DNA of 32,602 nt, taken from NCBI GenBank assembly GCA_020846365.1, contig JADLEA010000017.1, positions 1-32,602 on the forward strand. Reading direction: 5' to 3'. The translations under genes were made by a program, and so were the position numbers. The notes under the pieces were generated by a model. That model saw nothing but the letters and a program-made list of their open reading frames with translations, had not been told where the DNA came from and did not search any database. Origin of the DNA: Bacteroidota bacterium. GTDB taxonomy: Bacteria; Bacteroidota; Ignavibacteria; UBA10030; UBA6906. This document shows, piece after piece, positions 1-10,431 of the stretch; position 1 is the first letter of the stretch; every line of letters begins with the position of its first letter.

Positions 1-2930
1 AAGGCAAAGCCATCCGGATTCACCCGATGGTCTGCACGGCATTCAATGCGGACTTTGACGGCGACCAGATGGCCGTGCACGTGCCGCTCTCGTTTGACGC
101 ACAGCTCGAAGCGCGCATCCTCATGCTTTCCAGCCACAACATTCTCTCTCCGGCGCACGGGTCGCCCATCGTGACCCCGACGCAGGATCAGGTGCTGGGC
201 TGCTACTATCTGACGAAGTCCAGGACCGGTGACACCGGGGAAGGGTTGATCTTCTCGTCTCCCGCGGAAGTCATTGTGGCCTTCGACCACGGCAAGGTCG
301 GGCTCCATGCCCGCATCAAGGTGCGGATCAACGGGAAGTTGGAGGAGACCACCACCGGCCGCGTCATCTTCAGCCAGATCGTACCGGCCGAAGTCGGTTT
401 TGTGAACGAGCTGCTCAACAAAAAGCGTCTCGTGCAGATCATCGCCACCTGCTTCCGCCGCGTCGGCAACCTGAAGACCGCCGAGTTCCTGGATCAGCTC
501 AAGGATATCGGATTCCGGTACGCGACGCAGGGAGGCCTCTCCGTCGGCATTGACGACGTGGTGATACCGAAGGAGAAAGACGAGATCATCCAGCGCGCTC
601 AGAAGTCGGTGGACGAGGTGGAAAGCCAGTACGCCCGCGGCTTCATCACGAAGGGGGAGCGCTACAACAAGGTGATCGACATCTGGACGCGGGCCACGAG
701 CCGGGTGTCCGACCGTCTCATCGATTCGCTCTCCAGATCGCGCGAAGGATTTAATTCGCTGTACATGATGGTCGATTCCGGCGCCCGCGGTTCCAAGGAA
801 CAGGTGCGGCAGCTTGCCGGCATGCGCGGTCTGATGGCCAAGCCGCAGAAGAGTCTTTCCGGCGCGACGGGCGAACTGATTGAGAACCCGATTATCGCCA
901 ACTTCCGTGAAGGGCTTTCGATTCTTGAGTACTTCATTTCCACCCACGGAGCGCGCAAGGGTCTCGCGGACACAGCCCTGAAGACGGCCGATGCGGGGTA
1001 CCTGACCCGCCGGCTCGTCGACGTGGCACAGGACGCGATCATCACCATGCACGACTGCGGCACGATCCGCGGCGTGGTCACGGGCGCGTTGAAGGAAGGC
1101 GAAGACGTCAAGGAGCCGCTGTACGAACGCATCCTGGGCCGCGTGGCGGTCCACGATGTCACGGATCCCATGAACGGCGCCGTGATCGTGGAGGCGGGCG
1201 ATATGATTGACGAGGAAAAGGCGGAACGCATCTCGGAAACGTCCATCGAGACGGTCGAAATCCGCTCCGTGCTCACGTGCGAGGCTAAGCGCGGCGTCTG
1301 TGCGCTCTGCTACGGGCGCAACCTGACCACCGGCAAGCTCATCCAGCCGGGTGAAGCCGTGGGCACCATCGCCGCGCAGTCCATCGGCGAACCGGGCACA
1401 CAGCTCACGCTGCGCACGTTCCACACCGGCGGCACCGCCAGCCTGATCGAATCCCAATCACGCGTCCAGTCGAAGTTTGACGGGAAGGTGCAGTACGAAG
1501 GGATCAAGCTGATCGAGGTGGAGGAAGAGACCGGGAGCCGGATCGTGGTGATCGGCCGGAGCGGCGTTGTGAACGTGCTGGATCAGGACAACCGCGTGCT
1601 GACGAAGTACGACGTGCCGTACGGCGCGACGATGCGCGTTCCCGACGGGTCACAGGTGTCAAAGGGCGAGATCATCTACGAGTGGGATCCGTACAACGCC
1701 GTCATTATTTCCGAGCACGGCGGGGAAGTCCGGTACAGCGATCTGAAGGAAAACGTAACCTACCGGGAGATCGACGACGAGCAGACGGGTCACATTCAGA
1801 AGGTGGTCATCGACTCGCGCGACCGCACCCTCGTACCGAGCCTGGTGGTTGTCGAGAAGCGCGGCGCGAAGGAGCACAAGCTCGGGTCGTACATCGTGCC
1901 CACGCGCGCCCACCTCGTGGTGAACGACGGTCAGCAGATAGCCCCGGGATCCATTCTTGTCCGGATACCCCGCGACATTGGCAAGACGCGGGACATCACC
2001 GGCGGATTGCCGCGGGTGACCGAGTTGTTCGAGGCGCGCAGCCCGAACGATCCGGCCGTGGTCTCGGAAATCGACGGCGTGGTGAGCTTCGGCGCACAGA
2101 AGCGTGGGGCGCGTGAGGTGATCATCACAAGCCACGACGGCAAAGACGTGCGCAAGTACCCGATCTCACTGGGCAAGCATGTGCTGGTCCAGAATAATGA
2201 CGTGGTCCGTGCGGGCGAGCGGCTGTCGGACGGCGCGATTGATCCGCACGACGTTCTGCGGATCAAGGGCGTGGGTGCCGTGCAGGAATACCTGGTCAAC
2301 GAGATCCAGGAAGTGTACCGTATCCAGGGCGTGAAGATCAACGACAAGCACATCGAGATCATCGTCCGCCAGATGATGCAGAAGCTCCGCATTGCGGAGT
2401 CGGGCGACACGAAGTTCCTTGAGGGGGATCACATCGACAAGCTGGTCTTCGAGGAGGAGAACGAGAACTTGCGGGACAAGGTCTTTGTCTCGAACAAGGG
2501 CGACTCCGCCAAAGTCAAGGCCGGTCAGTTGCTCGCGAAGAAGAAGGTCAAGGAGATCAACGTCGACCTGAAGAAGCGCGGCAAGAAGACGGTGGAGGCC
2601 CGCGAGGCGGAGCCGGCGACGTCGGAACCCGTATTGCTCGGGATCACGTCGGCCGCCCTGTCCACGGACAGCTTCATTTCGGCGGCTTCCTTCCAGGAGA
2701 CGACCAAGGTGTTGACGGATGCCGCCATCGAAGGGAAGGTAGATTTCCTCCTCGGGTTGAAGGAAAACGTGATCATGGGGCATCTTATCCCGGCCGGAAC
2801 AGGTCTGAAGCGGTTTACAGACATGGTCGTGGCGCCGCCCGAGGGGTACCAGGCGGAAGAACCGGTCCAGGAGGAGCCACCGGCGATCACGGGGCGGGGC
2901 CGGGCGCGTGAGCGGCTGACGACTTCTTGA
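1..2930 (+). CDS. rpoC: DNA-directed RNA polymerase subunit beta' (3' part, truncated by window start)
   Basis: This is the catalytic large subunit of RNA polymerase. The reading frame is already open at base 3 and begins just before the [10 protein letters not shown] loop. The three Mg-binding Asp codons lie at 51-65, so about 975 residues remain, close to what follows this motif in E. coli beta'. The bridge helix/trigger loop region (MRGLMAKP ... [29 protein letters not shown]) is at about 820-1020. The second zinc site is complete: one Cys in MHDCGTIRG and three in [11 protein letters not shown] (1278-1310). The C-terminus ([22 protein letters not shown]) is typical, followed by an acidic/Pro tail. 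The insert [18 protein letters not shown] is of the Bacteroidota/Chlorobi style. The gene abuts rpsL with a 76-nt gap. The N-terminal half lies outside the window. Confidence 0.99.
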   Translation, partial: GKAIRIHPMVCTAFNADFDGDQMAVHVPLSFDAQLEARILMLSSHNILSPAHGSPIVTPTQDQVLGCYYLTKSRTGDTGEGLIFSSPAEVIVAFDHGKVGLHARIKVRINGKLEETTTGRVIFSQIVPAEVGFVNELLNKKRLVQIIATCFRRVGNLKTAEFLDQLKDIGFRYATQGGLSVGIDDVVIPKEKDEIIQRAQKSVDEVESQYARGFITKGERYNKVIDIWTRATSRVSDRLIDSLSRSREGFNSLYMMVDSGARGSKEQVRQLAGMRGLMAKPQKSLSGATGELIENPIIANFREGLSILEYFISTHGARKGLADTALKTADAGYLTRRLVDVAQDAIITMHDCGTIRGVVTGALKEGEDVKEPLYERILGRVAVHDVTDPMNGAVIVEAGDMIDEEKAERISETSIETVEIRSVLTCEAKRGVCALCYGRNLTTGKLIQPGEAVGTIAAQSIGEPGTQLTLRTFHTGGTASLIESQSRVQSKFDGKVQYEGIKLIEVEEETGSRIVVIGRSGVVNVLDQDNRVLTKYDVPYGATMRVPDGSQVSKGEIIYEWDPYNAVIISEHGGEVRYSDLKENVTYREIDDEQTGHIQKVVIDSRDRTLVPSLVVVEKRGAKEHKLGSYIVPTRAHLVVNDGQQIAPGSILVRIPRDIGKTRDITGGLPRVTELFEARSPNDPAVVSEIDGVVSFGAQKRGAREVIITSHDGKDVRKYPISLGKHVLVQNNDVVRAGERLSDGAIDPHDVLRIKGVGAVQEYLVNEIQEVYRIQGVKINDKHIEIIVRQMMQKLRIAESGDTKFLEGDHIDKLVFEEENENLRDKVFVSNKGDSAKVKAGQLLAKKKVKEINVDLKKRGKKTVEAREAEPATSEPVLLGITSAALSTDSFISAASFQETTKVLTDAAIEGKVDFLLGLKENVIMGHLIPAGTGLKRFTDMVVAPPEGYQAEEPVQEEPPAITGRGRARERLTTS

Positions 2931-2955
2931 CATTGCGGCAAAATTATTGTACCTT
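2927..2955 (+). promoter_or_regulatory. Putative promoter for the str/S10 cluster overlapping the rpoC stop
   Basis: A perfect -35 box, TTGACA, lies at 2927-2932 and overlaps the rpoC TGA stop. After a 17-nt spacer comes TACCTT (2950-2955), continuing as TACCTTGA. This resembles both a weak -10 box and the TAnnTTTG element of Bacteroidota primary-sigma promoters. Transcription would begin near 2962, giving a leader of about 45 nt before rpsL. The same TTGACA-N17-TAnnTT layout occurs at 24532-24560. This is sequence inspection only. Confidence 0.5.
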
Positions 2956-3006
2956 GAAAAGCTGTCTTTCTACATCACGATTCAGCAGTATTTTCCGGAG
3001 TATTGC

Positions 3007-3387
3007 GTGCCGACGATCAATCAACTCGTGCGGAAAAGCCGCCGGCGGGTGACGTACAAGAGTAAGGCCCCGGCGATAAGCGGCAATCCCCAGAAGCGCG
3101 GAGTCTGTACCCGCGTGTACACAACCACACCGAAGAAGCCGAACTCGGCCCTCCGGAAGGTGGCCCGCGTCCGGCTGTCCAATGGCGTTGAAGTCACCGC
3201 CTATATTCCCGGCGAGGGGCACAACCTTCAGGAGCACAGCATCGTGATGATTCGCGGAGGCAGAGTGAAGGACCTTCCCGGTGTCCGCTACCATATTATC
3301 CGCGGCACACTGGACACCGCCGGCGTGGCGGAACGGAAGCAGGGGCGGTCGAAGTACGGCGCAAAGAAAGCCAAGAAGACGCAGTAA
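3007..3387 (+). CDS. rpsL: 30S ribosomal protein S12
   Basis: S12 sits at the decoding centre of the small subunit. The 126 residues start PTINQLVRK after a GTG codon at 3007, which has GGAG six nt upstream (2997-3000). An upstream in-frame codon at 2947 would add 20 unconserved residues and is rejected. The [10 protein letters not shown] loop (around Lys43) and the [10 protein letters not shown] loop are intact. These are the sites of streptomycin-resistance changes in other bacteria and look wild type here. It is the first gene of the str cluster and is likely driven by the promoter-like element at 2927-2955. rpsG follows after 18 nt. Confidence 0.98.
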   Translation: MPTINQLVRKSRRRVTYKSKAPAISGNPQKRGVCTRVYTTTPKKPNSALRKVARVRLSNGVEVTAYIPGEGHNLQEHSIVMIRGGRVKDLPGVRYHIIRGTLDTAGVAERKQGRSKYGAKKAKKTQ

Positions 3388-3405
3388 ACCAACCCAGGTC
3401 TCGCA

Positions 3406-3873
3406 GTGAGAAAGAAACGCGCAGGTTCCCGCATACGGATCCCGGACCCCAGGTACAACGACGTCCTGGTGTCCGAGTTTATCAACAACATCATGCAGGC
3501 AGGCAAGAAGCACCTCGCCCGCAGCATCCTCTATGATGCCTTTGACATCATTGAGAACCGCACGAAGCAGCCCGGGTTGGACGTCTTCCGGAAGGCGATG
3601 TCCAATGCGCGGCCGGTGCTGGAAGTGAAAGCGCGCCGCGTGGGCGGCGCGACGTACCAGGTGCCTACGGAAGTCCGCTCGGCCCGCAGCATTGCGCTGG
3701 CAATCCGGTGGTTGATTACCTACGCCTCCGACCGCAAAGAGCGGTCGATGGCGGAAAAACTCGCATCAGAATTCATTGCTGCCTCCAACGGTGAAGGCAG
3801 CGCCATCAAGAAAAAGGAAGACACGCATAAAATGGCCGAAGCCAACAAAGCCTTCGCCCATTTTAAGTGGTAA
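3406..3873 (+). CDS. rpsG: 30S ribosomal protein S7
   Basis: S7 is a primary binder of the 16S rRNA 3' major domain and contacts the E site. The 155 residues have family-typical length and begin RKKRAGSRIRIPDPRYNDVLV after a GTG start. The central block VGGATYQVPTEVRSARSIALAIRWLI is the conserved S7 signature, and the C-terminus HKMAEANKAFAHFKW is standard. The SD is weak (AGGT near 3395). It lies between rpsL and fusA, as in most bacteria. In E. coli S7 represses translation of its own operon; whether that occurs here is not visible. Confidence 0.98.
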   Translation: MRKKRAGSRIRIPDPRYNDVLVSEFINNIMQAGKKHLARSILYDAFDIIENRTKQPGLDVFRKAMSNARPVLEVKARRVGGATYQVPTEVRSARSIALAIRWLITYASDRKERSMAEKLASEFIAASNGEGSAIKKKEDTHKMAEANKAFAHFKW

Positions 3874-3882
3874 ACGCTCTCT

Positions 3883-5985
3883 ATGCCGCGACAAATTCCG
3901 CTTGAGCGGACGCGCAATATCGGCATCAGCGCACATATCGATGCCGGCAAGACCACGACCACAGAACGCATTCTGTTCTACACCGGAGTCCTCCACCGCA
4001 TGGGCGAAGTCCATGACGGCGCCGCGACCATGGATTGGATGGAACAGGAGCGCGAGCGCGGCATCACCATTACCTCCGCTGCGACGACCTGCTTCTGGGA
4101 CGACCATCGGATCAACATCATTGACACCCCCGGCCACGTGGATTTCACGGCCGAAGTAGAGCGTTCCCTGCGGGTGCTGGACGGTGCCATCGCGTTGTTC
4201 TGCGCGGTCGGCGGCGTCGAACCCCAGTCGGAAACCGTGTGGCGCCAGATGGACAAATACGGCGTCCCGCGCATCGCCTTTGTCAACAAGATGGACCGTG
4301 TCGGGGCGGATTTCCTGAACGTCGTCCAGATGATGAAAGATCGTCTGGGCGCGCACGCGGTTCCGATCCAGCTCCCGGTCGGCGAAGGAGATCTCTTCTC
4401 CGGCATCATCGACCTGGTCACGATGAAAGCCATGATGTACCGCGAATCCAGCCTGGGCGTGGAATGGGACGAGATGGAGATCCCGCACGACATGCTCGGA
4501 CGCGCGCAGGCGTACCGGACGAAAATGCTGGAAGCGGTCTCCGACGAGGACGACACGCTGCTGGAGAAATACCTGGACGGCAAGGAGATTACGCCGGACG
4601 AGATCCGCGTCGTGCTCCGCCGTTCGTGCCTCAAGGTCAGCATCATCCCGGTGCTCTGCGGCTCCTCGTTCAAGAACAAGGGCGTCCAGATGCTCCTGGA
4701 TTCGGTCGTGAACTACCTCCCGTCGCCCCTCGATCTGAACGAGGGAACCGTGACGGGGCATCACATGAACCTCACCGACAAGATCGTGCGGCAGGTTTCG
4801 GACAAGGAAAAGTTTACCGCGCTCGCGTTCAAGATCATGAGCGATCCCTTTGTCGGAAAGCTCACGTACTTCCGCGTCTACTCCGGCACCGTGAAGTCCG
4901 GATCGTACGTGTTCAACTCGGTGACCGAAAAGAAGGAACGCCTGAGCCGTGTTCTTCGCATGCATGCAAATGCCCGGGAAGACGTGGAGGAAGCGTACGC
5001 GGGGGACATCGTCGCGGCGGTGGGTCTGAAGCATATTCGTACCGGCGACACGCTGTGCGACGAGGATGATCCGGTCATTTTAGAGAAAATGACATTCCCC
5101 GATCCGGTGATCCACGTCGCCATCGAGGCGAAGACGAAGGCGGACCAGGAGAAGCTCGGCGACGCCATGGGAAGGCTGTCGGAGGAAGATCCGACGCTCC
5201 GGGTTTCGACCAACGAAGAGACCGGGCAGACGATCATCAGCGGCATGGGCGAATTGCACCTGGAGATTATCATCGACCGGATGCGGCGAGAGTTCAAAGT
5301 CGAGGCCAACATCGGCAAACCCCAGGTTGCCTACAAGGAGACGATCCGGAAAAAAGTCCAGGCGGAAGGGAAGTTCGTCCGCCAGAGCGGCGGCCGCGGG
5401 CAGTTCGGGCACGTGTACATCGAGCTCGAGCCGAATGCAAAAGGAAAAGGATTCGAGTTCGAAAATGCCATCGTTGGCGGCGTGATTCCCCGGGAGTACA
5501 TCAAGCCGGTGGAGCAGGGGATTGTGGAGGCGATGCGCAACGGCGTGCTGGCCGGCTATCCGGTGGAGGACGTGAAGGTGCGTCTGTACGACGGCTCATT
5601 CCACGAGGTGGACTCCTCGGAAATGGCGTTCAAGATTGCCGGTTCTATGGCGTTCAAGGACGCGGCCCGGAAGGCCGATCCCGTCATCCTCGAACCGATC
5701 ATGAGTGTGGAAGTTGTGACCCCCGAGGAGTACATGGGGGACGTGATGGGGGATCTGAATTCCCGGCGCGGCAAAATCTCCGGGATGGCCCCGCGGAAGG
5801 ATGCTCAGGTGATCCGCGCGATGGTGCCCTTGTCGGAGATGTTCGGGTACTCCACGGTGCTCCGGTCCATGACCCAGGGCCGGGCGATCTACACCATGGA
5901 GCTGTCGCACTACGATGATACGCCGCGCAGCATTGCCGACCAGATCATCGAAAAGATCAAAGGGAAGAGTTCCGTAACGGCTTAA
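3883..5985 (+). CDS. fusA: Translation elongation factor G
   Basis: EF-G is the GTPase that drives ribosomal translocation and, with the recycling factor, subunit splitting. The 700 residues match bacterial EF-G. GTPase motifs are the P-loop AHIDAGKT (17-24), switch [21 protein letters not shown] (81-87) and NKMD (135-138), with a late CGSSFKNKG. Domain II, domain IV ([15 protein letters not shown]) and domain V ([19 protein letters not shown]) follow in order. The ATG is nine nt after the rpsG stop and has no clear SD, suggesting translational coupling. tuf follows after 31 nt. No unusual residue was noted; a second EF-G paralogue elsewhere cannot be excluded. Confidence 0.98.
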   Translation: MPRQIPLERTRNIGISAHIDAGKTTTTERILFYTGVLHRMGEVHDGAATMDWMEQERERGITITSAATTCFWDDHRINIIDTPGHVDFTAEVERSLRVLDGAIALFCAVGGVEPQSETVWRQMDKYGVPRIAFVNKMDRVGADFLNVVQMMKDRLGAHAVPIQLPVGEGDLFSGIIDLVTMKAMMYRESSLGVEWDEMEIPHDMLGRAQAYRTKMLEAVSDEDDTLLEKYLDGKEITPDEIRVVLRRSCLKVSIIPVLCGSSFKNKGVQMLLDSVVNYLPSPLDLNEGTVTGHHMNLTDKIVRQVSDKEKFTALAFKIMSDPFVGKLTYFRVYSGTVKSGSYVFNSVTEKKERLSRVLRMHANAREDVEEAYAGDIVAAVGLKHIRTGDTLCDEDDPVILEKMTFPDPVIHVAIEAKTKADQEKLGDAMGRLSEEDPTLRVSTNEETGQTIISGMGELHLEIIIDRMRREFKVEANIGKPQVAYKETIRKKVQAEGKFVRQSGGRGQFGHVYIELEPNAKGKGFEFENAIVGGVIPREYIKPVEQGIVEAMRNGVLAGYPVEDVKVRLYDGSFHEVDSSEMAFKIAGSMAFKDAARKADPVILEPIMSVEVVTPEEYMGDVMGDLNSRRGKISGMAPRKDAQVIRAMVPLSEMFGYSTVLRSMTQGRAIYTMELSHYDDTPRSIADQIIEKIKGKSSVTA

Positions 5986-6016
5986 TATCCCCTTCTATCC
6001 AGAGGAGAACACTGCA

Positions 6017-7228
6017 ATGGCAAAAGAGAAATTCACGCGTGACAAGCCACACATCAACATCGGCACGATCGGCCACGTGGATCACGGCAAGACCACCCTT
6101 ACGGCTGCGATCACCATGGTGCTCGCCAAGAAGGGGTTGGCAAGCATTCGTACATTCGACAGCATCGACAATGCTCCGGAAGAGCGCGAACGCGGTATCA
6201 CGATTGCGACGGCGCACGTGGAGTATTCGACCGACAAACGGCACTATGCGCACGTCGACTGCCCCGGCCACGCCGACTATATCAAGAACATGATCACCGG
6301 CGCGGCGCAGATGGACGGCGCAATTCTGGTTGTCGCCGCAACGGACGGTCCGATGCCCCAGACACGCGAGCATATCCTTCTCGCACGGCAGGTGGGCGTG
6401 CCCAGCATCGTCGTGTTCATGAACAAAGTGGATGCGGTGGATGACGCCGAATTGCTTGACCTGGTGGAACTGGAACTGCGCGACCTGCTCAAGAAATATG
6501 AGTTCCCCGGCGACGAGATTCCCATTATCCGCGGCAGCGCGTTGAAGGCGATGGAACAGGCGGTCAAGCCCGATTCCAAGCCCGACGATCCGGCATTCAC
6601 CTGCATCATGGATCTGATGAACGCGGTCGACAGCTACTTCCCGCTTCCGCAGCGCAGCATCGAGAAGCCCTTCCTGATGCCGATCGAGGACGTGTTCTCC
6701 ATCACCGGACGCGGTACGGTTGGCACGGGTCGCGTCGAACGCGGCAAGGCGAAGGTGGGAGACGAAGTGGAGCTGATCGGGCTCGGTGCCCACAAGAAGA
6801 CCGTTATCACGGGCGCTGAAATGTTCCGCAAGGAACTTGACGAGGTGCAGGCGGGCGACAATGCGGGTCTGTTGCTGCGCGGCGTGGACAAGAACGAGCT
6901 GGAGCGCGGCATGGTGGTCGCGAAGCCCGGGTCCATCACCCCGCACAAGAAGTTCACGGCCCAGGTGTACGTCCTGAAGAAGGAAGAGGGCGGGCGCCAC
7001 ACGCCGTTCTTCAACGGCTACCGTCCACAGTTCTACTTCCGCACCACGGACGTGACGGGTGTTGCGACGCTTCCCTCCGGCACGGAAATGGTGATGCCGG
7101 GCGACAACATCGACAACCTGGAGATCGAACTCATCACCACGATCGCCATGGAAGAGAAACTCCGCTTCGCTATCCGCGAAGGCGGCCACACGGTCGGTTC
7201 AGGCGTTGTGACAAAAATTCTGGAATAA
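6017..7228 (+). CDS. tuf: Translation elongation factor Tu
   Basis: EF-Tu delivers aminoacyl-tRNA to the ribosomal A site. The 403 residues contain GHVDHGKT (19-26), effector loop [21 protein letters not shown] (81-85) and NKVD (136-139, where E. coli has NKCD). Domains II and III end in [15 protein letters not shown]. The segment [11 protein letters not shown] is the Bacteroidota/Chlorobi version. GAGGAG (6002-6007) sits nine nt before the ATG. Its place between fusA and rpsJ is shared with Chlorobi and many other phyla, whereas Bacteroidia generally keep tuf elsewhere (recalled, not checked). Confidence 0.98.
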   Translation: MAKEKFTRDKPHINIGTIGHVDHGKTTLTAAITMVLAKKGLASIRTFDSIDNAPEERERGITIATAHVEYSTDKRHYAHVDCPGHADYIKNMITGAAQMDGAILVVAATDGPMPQTREHILLARQVGVPSIVVFMNKVDAVDDAELLDLVELELRDLLKKYEFPGDEIPIIRGSALKAMEQAVKPDSKPDDPAFTCIMDLMNAVDSYFPLPQRSIEKPFLMPIEDVFSITGRGTVGTGRVERGKAKVGDEVELIGLGAHKKTVITGAEMFRKELDEVQAGDNAGLLLRGVDKNELERGMVVAKPGSITPHKKFTAQVYVLKKEEGGRHTPFFNGYRPQFYFRTTDVTGVATLPSGTEMVMPGDNIDNLEIELITTIAMEEKLRFAIREGGHTVGSGVVTKILE

Positions 7229-7243
7229 GGAGTACTGTAAGCC

Positions 7244-7552
7244 GTGGCCGGTCAAAAAATACGCATAAAGCTCAAATCGTACGATCACAACCTGATCGAC
7301 AAGTCTGCGGAAAAGATCATCAAGACTGTCAAGTCAACAGGCGCTGTGGTCTCCGGCCCGATTCCGTTACCCACGAAGCGTACGGTCTATACTGTGCTTC
7401 GGTCACCTCATGTTGACAAGAAGTCGAGGGAGCAATTCGAGACGCGCGCGCACAAGCGGCTGATCGATATTCTGAACTCGACGAACAGGACCGTTGACTC
7501 CTTGATGAAGCTCGATCTTCCCGCGGGAGTTGACGTCGAGATCAAGGTCTAA
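7244..7552 (+). CDS. rpsJ: 30S ribosomal protein S10
   Basis: S10 is a small-subunit head protein and also the NusE partner of NusB in antitermination. The 102 residues are standard, with [15 protein letters not shown] near the start and the motif [26 protein letters not shown] (residues 41-66). The start is GTG at 7244, with GGAG immediately after the tuf stop (7229-7232), a long 11-nt spacing. It opens the S10 cluster. There is no S10-type leader before it, because tuf ends only 15 nt upstream. The unusual leader follows it instead, before rplC. Confidence 0.98.
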   Translation: MAGQKIRIKLKSYDHNLIDKSAEKIIKTVKSTGAVVSGPIPLPTKRTVYTVLRSPHVDKKSREQFETRAHKRLIDILNSTNRTVDSLMKLDLPAGVDVEIKV

Positions 7553-7577
7553 CCGGACCAACGACAACACAGGTGTT

Positions 7578-7613
7578 CGTTTTGCCGGGCGTGAGCCCAC
7601 GCCCGGCAAAACG
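7578..7613 (+). promoter_or_regulatory. Perfect 16-bp GC-rich hairpin in the rpsJ-rplC gap
   Basis: The arm CGTTTTGCCGGGCGTG (7578-7593) is an exact reverse complement of 7598-7613, with a 4-nt loop AGCC. Two further wobble pairs are possible outside the stem. There is no T-run after it on either strand, so it is not a textbook intrinsic terminator. Candidate roles are an autoregulatory leader (L3/L4 class), an RNA-processing or stabilising site, or a dispersed palindromic repeat copy. It lies in an otherwise unexplained 137-nt gap inside a tightly packed operon. Confidence 0.8.
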
Positions 7614-7635
7614 GGAAAACGGCGTCGGGAGTGCT

Positions 7636-7653
7636 GTCCGCAGTAGTGCGGAC
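7636..7653 (+). promoter_or_regulatory. Second hairpin in the rplC leader
   Basis: GTCCGCA (7636-7642) pairs perfectly with TGCGGAC (7647-7653) around the loop GTAG. It sits 22 nt after the 16-bp stem and 36 nt before the rplC start. A weaker GTATG/CATAC stem (7662-7677) comes next. Together they give the rplC leader three successive stems. Confidence 0.65.
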
Positions 7654-7689
7654 TCTTGGCGGTATGTGCATGCATACATGGATGGTGGT

Positions 7690-8322
7690 ATGACAGGACT
7701 ACTCGGAAAAAAACTCGGCATGACCAGCGTCTTCGATGAGCATGGTCAGGTGATTCCCTGCACGGTGATCGAAGCTGGCCCGTGTTACGTCACGCATATC
7801 AAAACGAAAGAGCGCGACGGATACGAAGCAATCCAGCTCGGGTTCGGGGAGAAAAAGGAACGGTTAGTGAACAAACCGTTGCGCGGGCACTTCGCGAAGG
7901 CCGGCGTGAAGCCGGTGCGCGTCGTGCGGGAATTCCGGGGGAACGGCACCGGTGAAATGCAGCCCGGGCAGGAGATCACCGTGGACCGCGTGTTCGCCAA
8001 AGGCGACGTCGTGAAGGTGGTGGGAACCTCGAAAGGCAAAGGGTTCCAGGGCGTCGTCCGGCGCCATCACTTCGGCGGCGGAGCCCGCACACACGGACAA
8101 AGCGATCGCATGCGCGCACCGGGATCGATCGGATCCTCGTCGTACCCTTCGCGCGTCTTCAAGGGACAGCGCATGGCGGGACGCATGGGTGGCGACCAGG
8201 TGACCGTCCGCAACCTGATGGTGGTGGGCGTGATCGCTGATTCCAACCTGCTCCTCGTGAAGGGATCCGTCCCCGGCGCCATCAACGGCGTCGTGGAGAT
8301 TCACAAGCTCAAGACTCAATAA
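7690..8322 (+). CDS. rplC: 50S ribosomal protein L3
   Basis: L3 is an early 23S rRNA binder near the peptidyl-transferase centre. From the ATG at 7690 there are 210 residues beginning [18 protein letters not shown], the family start. ATG 7678 (adding MDGG) is an in-frame alternative. The frame is open back to a GTG at 7573, but that would translate the hairpins and is rejected. The central loop [28 protein letters not shown] and the [16 protein letters not shown] block are diagnostic. No good SD is visible, unlike many neighbours. The hairpin leader upstream may control its translation. rplD follows after 19 nt. Confidence 0.97.
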   Translation: MTGLLGKKLGMTSVFDEHGQVIPCTVIEAGPCYVTHIKTKERDGYEAIQLGFGEKKERLVNKPLRGHFAKAGVKPVRVVREFRGNGTGEMQPGQEITVDRVFAKGDVVKVVGTSKGKGFQGVVRRHHFGGGARTHGQSDRMRAPGSIGSSSYPSRVFKGQRMAGRMGGDQVTVRNLMVVGVIADSNLLLVKGSVPGAINGVVEIHKLKTQ

Positions 8323-8341
8323 GCAACCACAGAGTGCGGCG

Positions 8342-8971
8342 ATGGAACTAGATGTCTATAAGAAAGACGGGACCAAGAGCGGCGAGAAGGTGAAGCTCTC
8401 GGAAGAGATCTTCGGGGTCGAACCGAATCACCACCTGATCTACCGCGCGGTGCGGACGTACCTGGACAACCAGCGCCAGGGCACCTCCAAGGTCAAGACA
8501 CGGGCCGAAGTGCGCGGAGGCGGCAAAAAGCCCTTCCGCCAGAAACATACAGGCATGGCCCGCCAGGGAACGTCCCGGTCACCCGTCATGACGGGCGGCG
8601 GCTCGATCTTCGGTCCGGTGCCGAGAGACTATACCAACGCGCTGCCCGCGGGCATGCGCCGCCTGGCCAGGAAATCTGCCCTCTCGCTCAAAGCGCGGGA
8701 AGGCCAGATCCGCATCGTTGAGGATTTCTCCCTGGACGGCCCGAAGACCAGAACGATGATGGATGTCCTGAAGGCCCTGGACCTGGCGGTCGGAAAGACG
8801 CTTCTCCTGTTGCCGAAACCGGATCAGAACATCGTGAAATCAGGACGGAACATTCCCGGCCTGAACATCGCACAGGCGGACAAGGCGTCCACCTATGATT
8901 TCGTCAACACCCAGGTGCTTCTCATTCAGAAAAGCGCCCTGGAAGTGTTGCAGAACACCTTTAAGAACTAA
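8342..8971 (+). CDS. rplD: 50S ribosomal protein L4
   Basis: L4 binds 23S rRNA domain I and lines the exit tunnel with its extended loop. In enterobacteria it also represses the S10 operon. The 209 residues show the tunnel-loop signature [29 protein letters not shown] and [12 protein letters not shown], followed by the globular [19 protein letters not shown] region. Length is normal. The SD is poor. It lies between rplC and rplW as usual, so it is a natural candidate to act on the structured leader at 7553-7689; that link is inference only. Confidence 0.97.
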   Translation: MELDVYKKDGTKSGEKVKLSEEIFGVEPNHHLIYRAVRTYLDNQRQGTSKVKTRAEVRGGGKKPFRQKHTGMARQGTSRSPVMTGGGSIFGPVPRDYTNALPAGMRRLARKSALSLKAREGQIRIVEDFSLDGPKTRTMMDVLKALDLAVGKTLLLLPKPDQNIVKSGRNIPGLNIAQADKASTYDFVNTQVLLIQKSALEVLQNTFKN

Positions 8972-8988
8972 CCGCGCGTGAAGCGACC

Positions 8989-9279
8989 ATGACAAGCATT
9001 TTGAAACGACCCATTGTCACGGAAAAGATGACAACGCTGCAGGAGAAAGGGCAGTATGCCTTTGAAGTCGACCTTGCGGCGAACAAGATCTCCATCGCCC
9101 GCGCCGTGGAGAAGAAGTTCAACGTCACCGTCCTCGACGTCCGCACCATCCGGTGCAAAGGCAAAGCCAAATCACAGATGACGCGGCGCGGAAGATTCGA
9201 GGGGCGGACCGCTGCATGGAAGAAGGCAATCGTGCGCCTGAAAGAGGGCGACAAGATCGAGTTCTTCCAGAATGTTTGA
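8989..9279 (+). CDS. rplW: 50S ribosomal protein L23
   Basis: L23 sits at the tunnel exit and docks trigger factor and SRP. The 96 residues begin [14 protein letters not shown], the standard L23 opening. They include [31 protein letters not shown] and a basic loop [26 protein letters not shown] (residues 58-83), ending in an acidic [11 protein letters not shown]. Length is typical. It starts 17 nt after rplD and is followed by rplB after 25 nt. Confidence 0.97.
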   Translation: MTSILKRPIVTEKMTTLQEKGQYAFEVDLAANKISIARAVEKKFNVTVLDVRTIRCKGKAKSQMTRRGRFEGRTAAWKKAIVRLKEGDKIEFFQNV

Positions 9280-9304
9280 CCGTCAACAGCATTAGAGAAA
9301 CACC

Positions 9305-10132
9305 ATGGCCATACGCAAACTCAAACCGGTGACGGCAGGAACGCGGTGGGCGTCCGTCCCCGCCTTCTCGGAGATCACCAAAACGAGGCCCGAAAAGAGC
9401 CTGATCGAGCCTCTGCGGAAGTCCGGCGGACGGACCAATACCGGCCGGGTCACCTCCCGCCACCGCGGCGGCGGGCACAAGCGTTTCTATCGCGTGATCG
9501 ACTTCAAGCGTGACAAGAAGGGGATGGATGCGAAGGTGGCGGCGATTGAGTATGATCCGAACCGCTCCTCCCGCATCGCGCTGCTGCAATATGCCGATGG
9601 CGAGCGCAGGTATATCGTTGCCCCCGACGGTGTAAAGGTCGGGGATGTCCTGCGGTCGGGAGCAGACGCCGAGATCCGGACGGGAAATGCCATGCCGCTG
9701 GCAAATATCCCCCCGGGCACGTTTGTCCACAACATCGAACTGCGGCCGGGCAAGGGGGCGCAGGTGGCGCGCAGTGCCGGCATGGCGGTGCAGTTGATGG
9801 CGAAGGAAGGCAAGTTTGCGCAGCTCCGGATGCCTTCGGGCGAAGTGCGGAGCATCTCCCTGGAGTGCATGGCAACGATCGGCGGCGTGGGAAATGCCGA
9901 TCACGAAAACGTGAAGATCGGAAAAGCCGGCCGCTCACGCTGGCTGGGCATCCGCCCGCAGTCGCGCGGCGTCGTCATGAACCCCGTGGATCACCCCCAT
10001 GGCGGCGGCGAAGGCAAGTCGCCTCAGGGAAATCCCCATCCGGTCTCCCCCTGGGGATGGCACACCAAGGGAAAGAAGACGCGCAAGACGAAAAAGGCAT
10101 CCAGCAAGTTTATCGTGAAACGAAGGAAGTAG
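9305..10132 (+). CDS. rplB: 50S ribosomal protein L2
   Basis: L2 is required for subunit joining and peptidyl transfer. The 275 residues start [14 protein letters not shown]. They contain [19 protein letters not shown] in the N-terminal part and the highly conserved [17 protein letters not shown] near the C-terminus, including the His long linked to peptidyl-transferase activity. The C-terminal tail [18 protein letters not shown] is standard. rpsS starts five nt after its stop, which implies translational coupling. Confidence 0.98.
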   Translation: MAIRKLKPVTAGTRWASVPAFSEITKTRPEKSLIEPLRKSGGRTNTGRVTSRHRGGGHKRFYRVIDFKRDKKGMDAKVAAIEYDPNRSSRIALLQYADGERRYIVAPDGVKVGDVLRSGADAEIRTGNAMPLANIPPGTFVHNIELRPGKGAQVARSAGMAVQLMAKEGKFAQLRMPSGEVRSISLECMATIGGVGNADHENVKIGKAGRSRWLGIRPQSRGVVMNPVDHPHGGGEGKSPQGNPHPVSPWGWHTKGKKTRKTKKASSKFIVKRRK

Positions 10133-10137
10133 GCACA

Positions 10138-10425
10138 ATGGCTCGTTCGCTGAAAAAAGGTCCGTTCGTAAGCATCCGGCTCGTCGAGCAGGTTGCGGCA
10201 TTGAACAAAGCGAACCAGAAGAAAGTTGTCAAGACCTGGTCGCGTGCCTCCACCATCACACCGGACTTTGTCGGGCATACCTTTGCCGTGCACAACGGAA
10301 ACAAATTCATCCCCGTGTATGTGCATGAAGGCATGGTCGGACACAAGCTGGGAGAGTTTTCTCCCACCCGGCTCTTCCGGGGACATCCGGGAGTCAGGAA
10401 AGAAGAAACGACAAAGGCGGGATAA
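10138..10425 (+). CDS. rpsS: 30S ribosomal protein S19
   Basis: S19 forms a pair with S13 in the small-subunit head. The start is ATG 10138, giving 95 residues beginning [10 protein letters not shown], with the signature [26 protein letters not shown] (residues 54-79). The frame stays open upstream inside rplB to 9865, but that stretch is an overlap artefact with no S19 similarity. It ends with [14 protein letters not shown]. It is six nt from rplV. Confidence 0.97.
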   Translation: MARSLKKGPFVSIRLVEQVAALNKANQKKVVKTWSRASTITPDFVGHTFAVHNGNKFIPVYVHEGMVGHKLGEFSPTRLFRGHPGVRKEETTKAG

Positions 10426-10431
10426 GCAGCC

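Noticed and set aside
3766-5034. 422-codon minus-strand frame opposite fusA
   Set aside because: Antisense shadow of fusA: His/Arg/Asp-rich composition, no motif, no plausible start context.
5957-7189. 410-codon minus-strand frame opposite tuf
   Set aside because: Antisense shadow of a highly conserved gene; no domain recognised.
7573-7689. 39-residue N-terminal extension of L3
   Set aside because: It would be encoded by the hairpins and matches nothing in L3; the family start is [12 protein letters not shown] at 7690.
9865-10137. Extended N-terminus of rpsS overlapping rplB
   Set aside because: The upstream part is out-of-frame rplB sequence; S19 begins [10 protein letters not shown] after ATG 10138.
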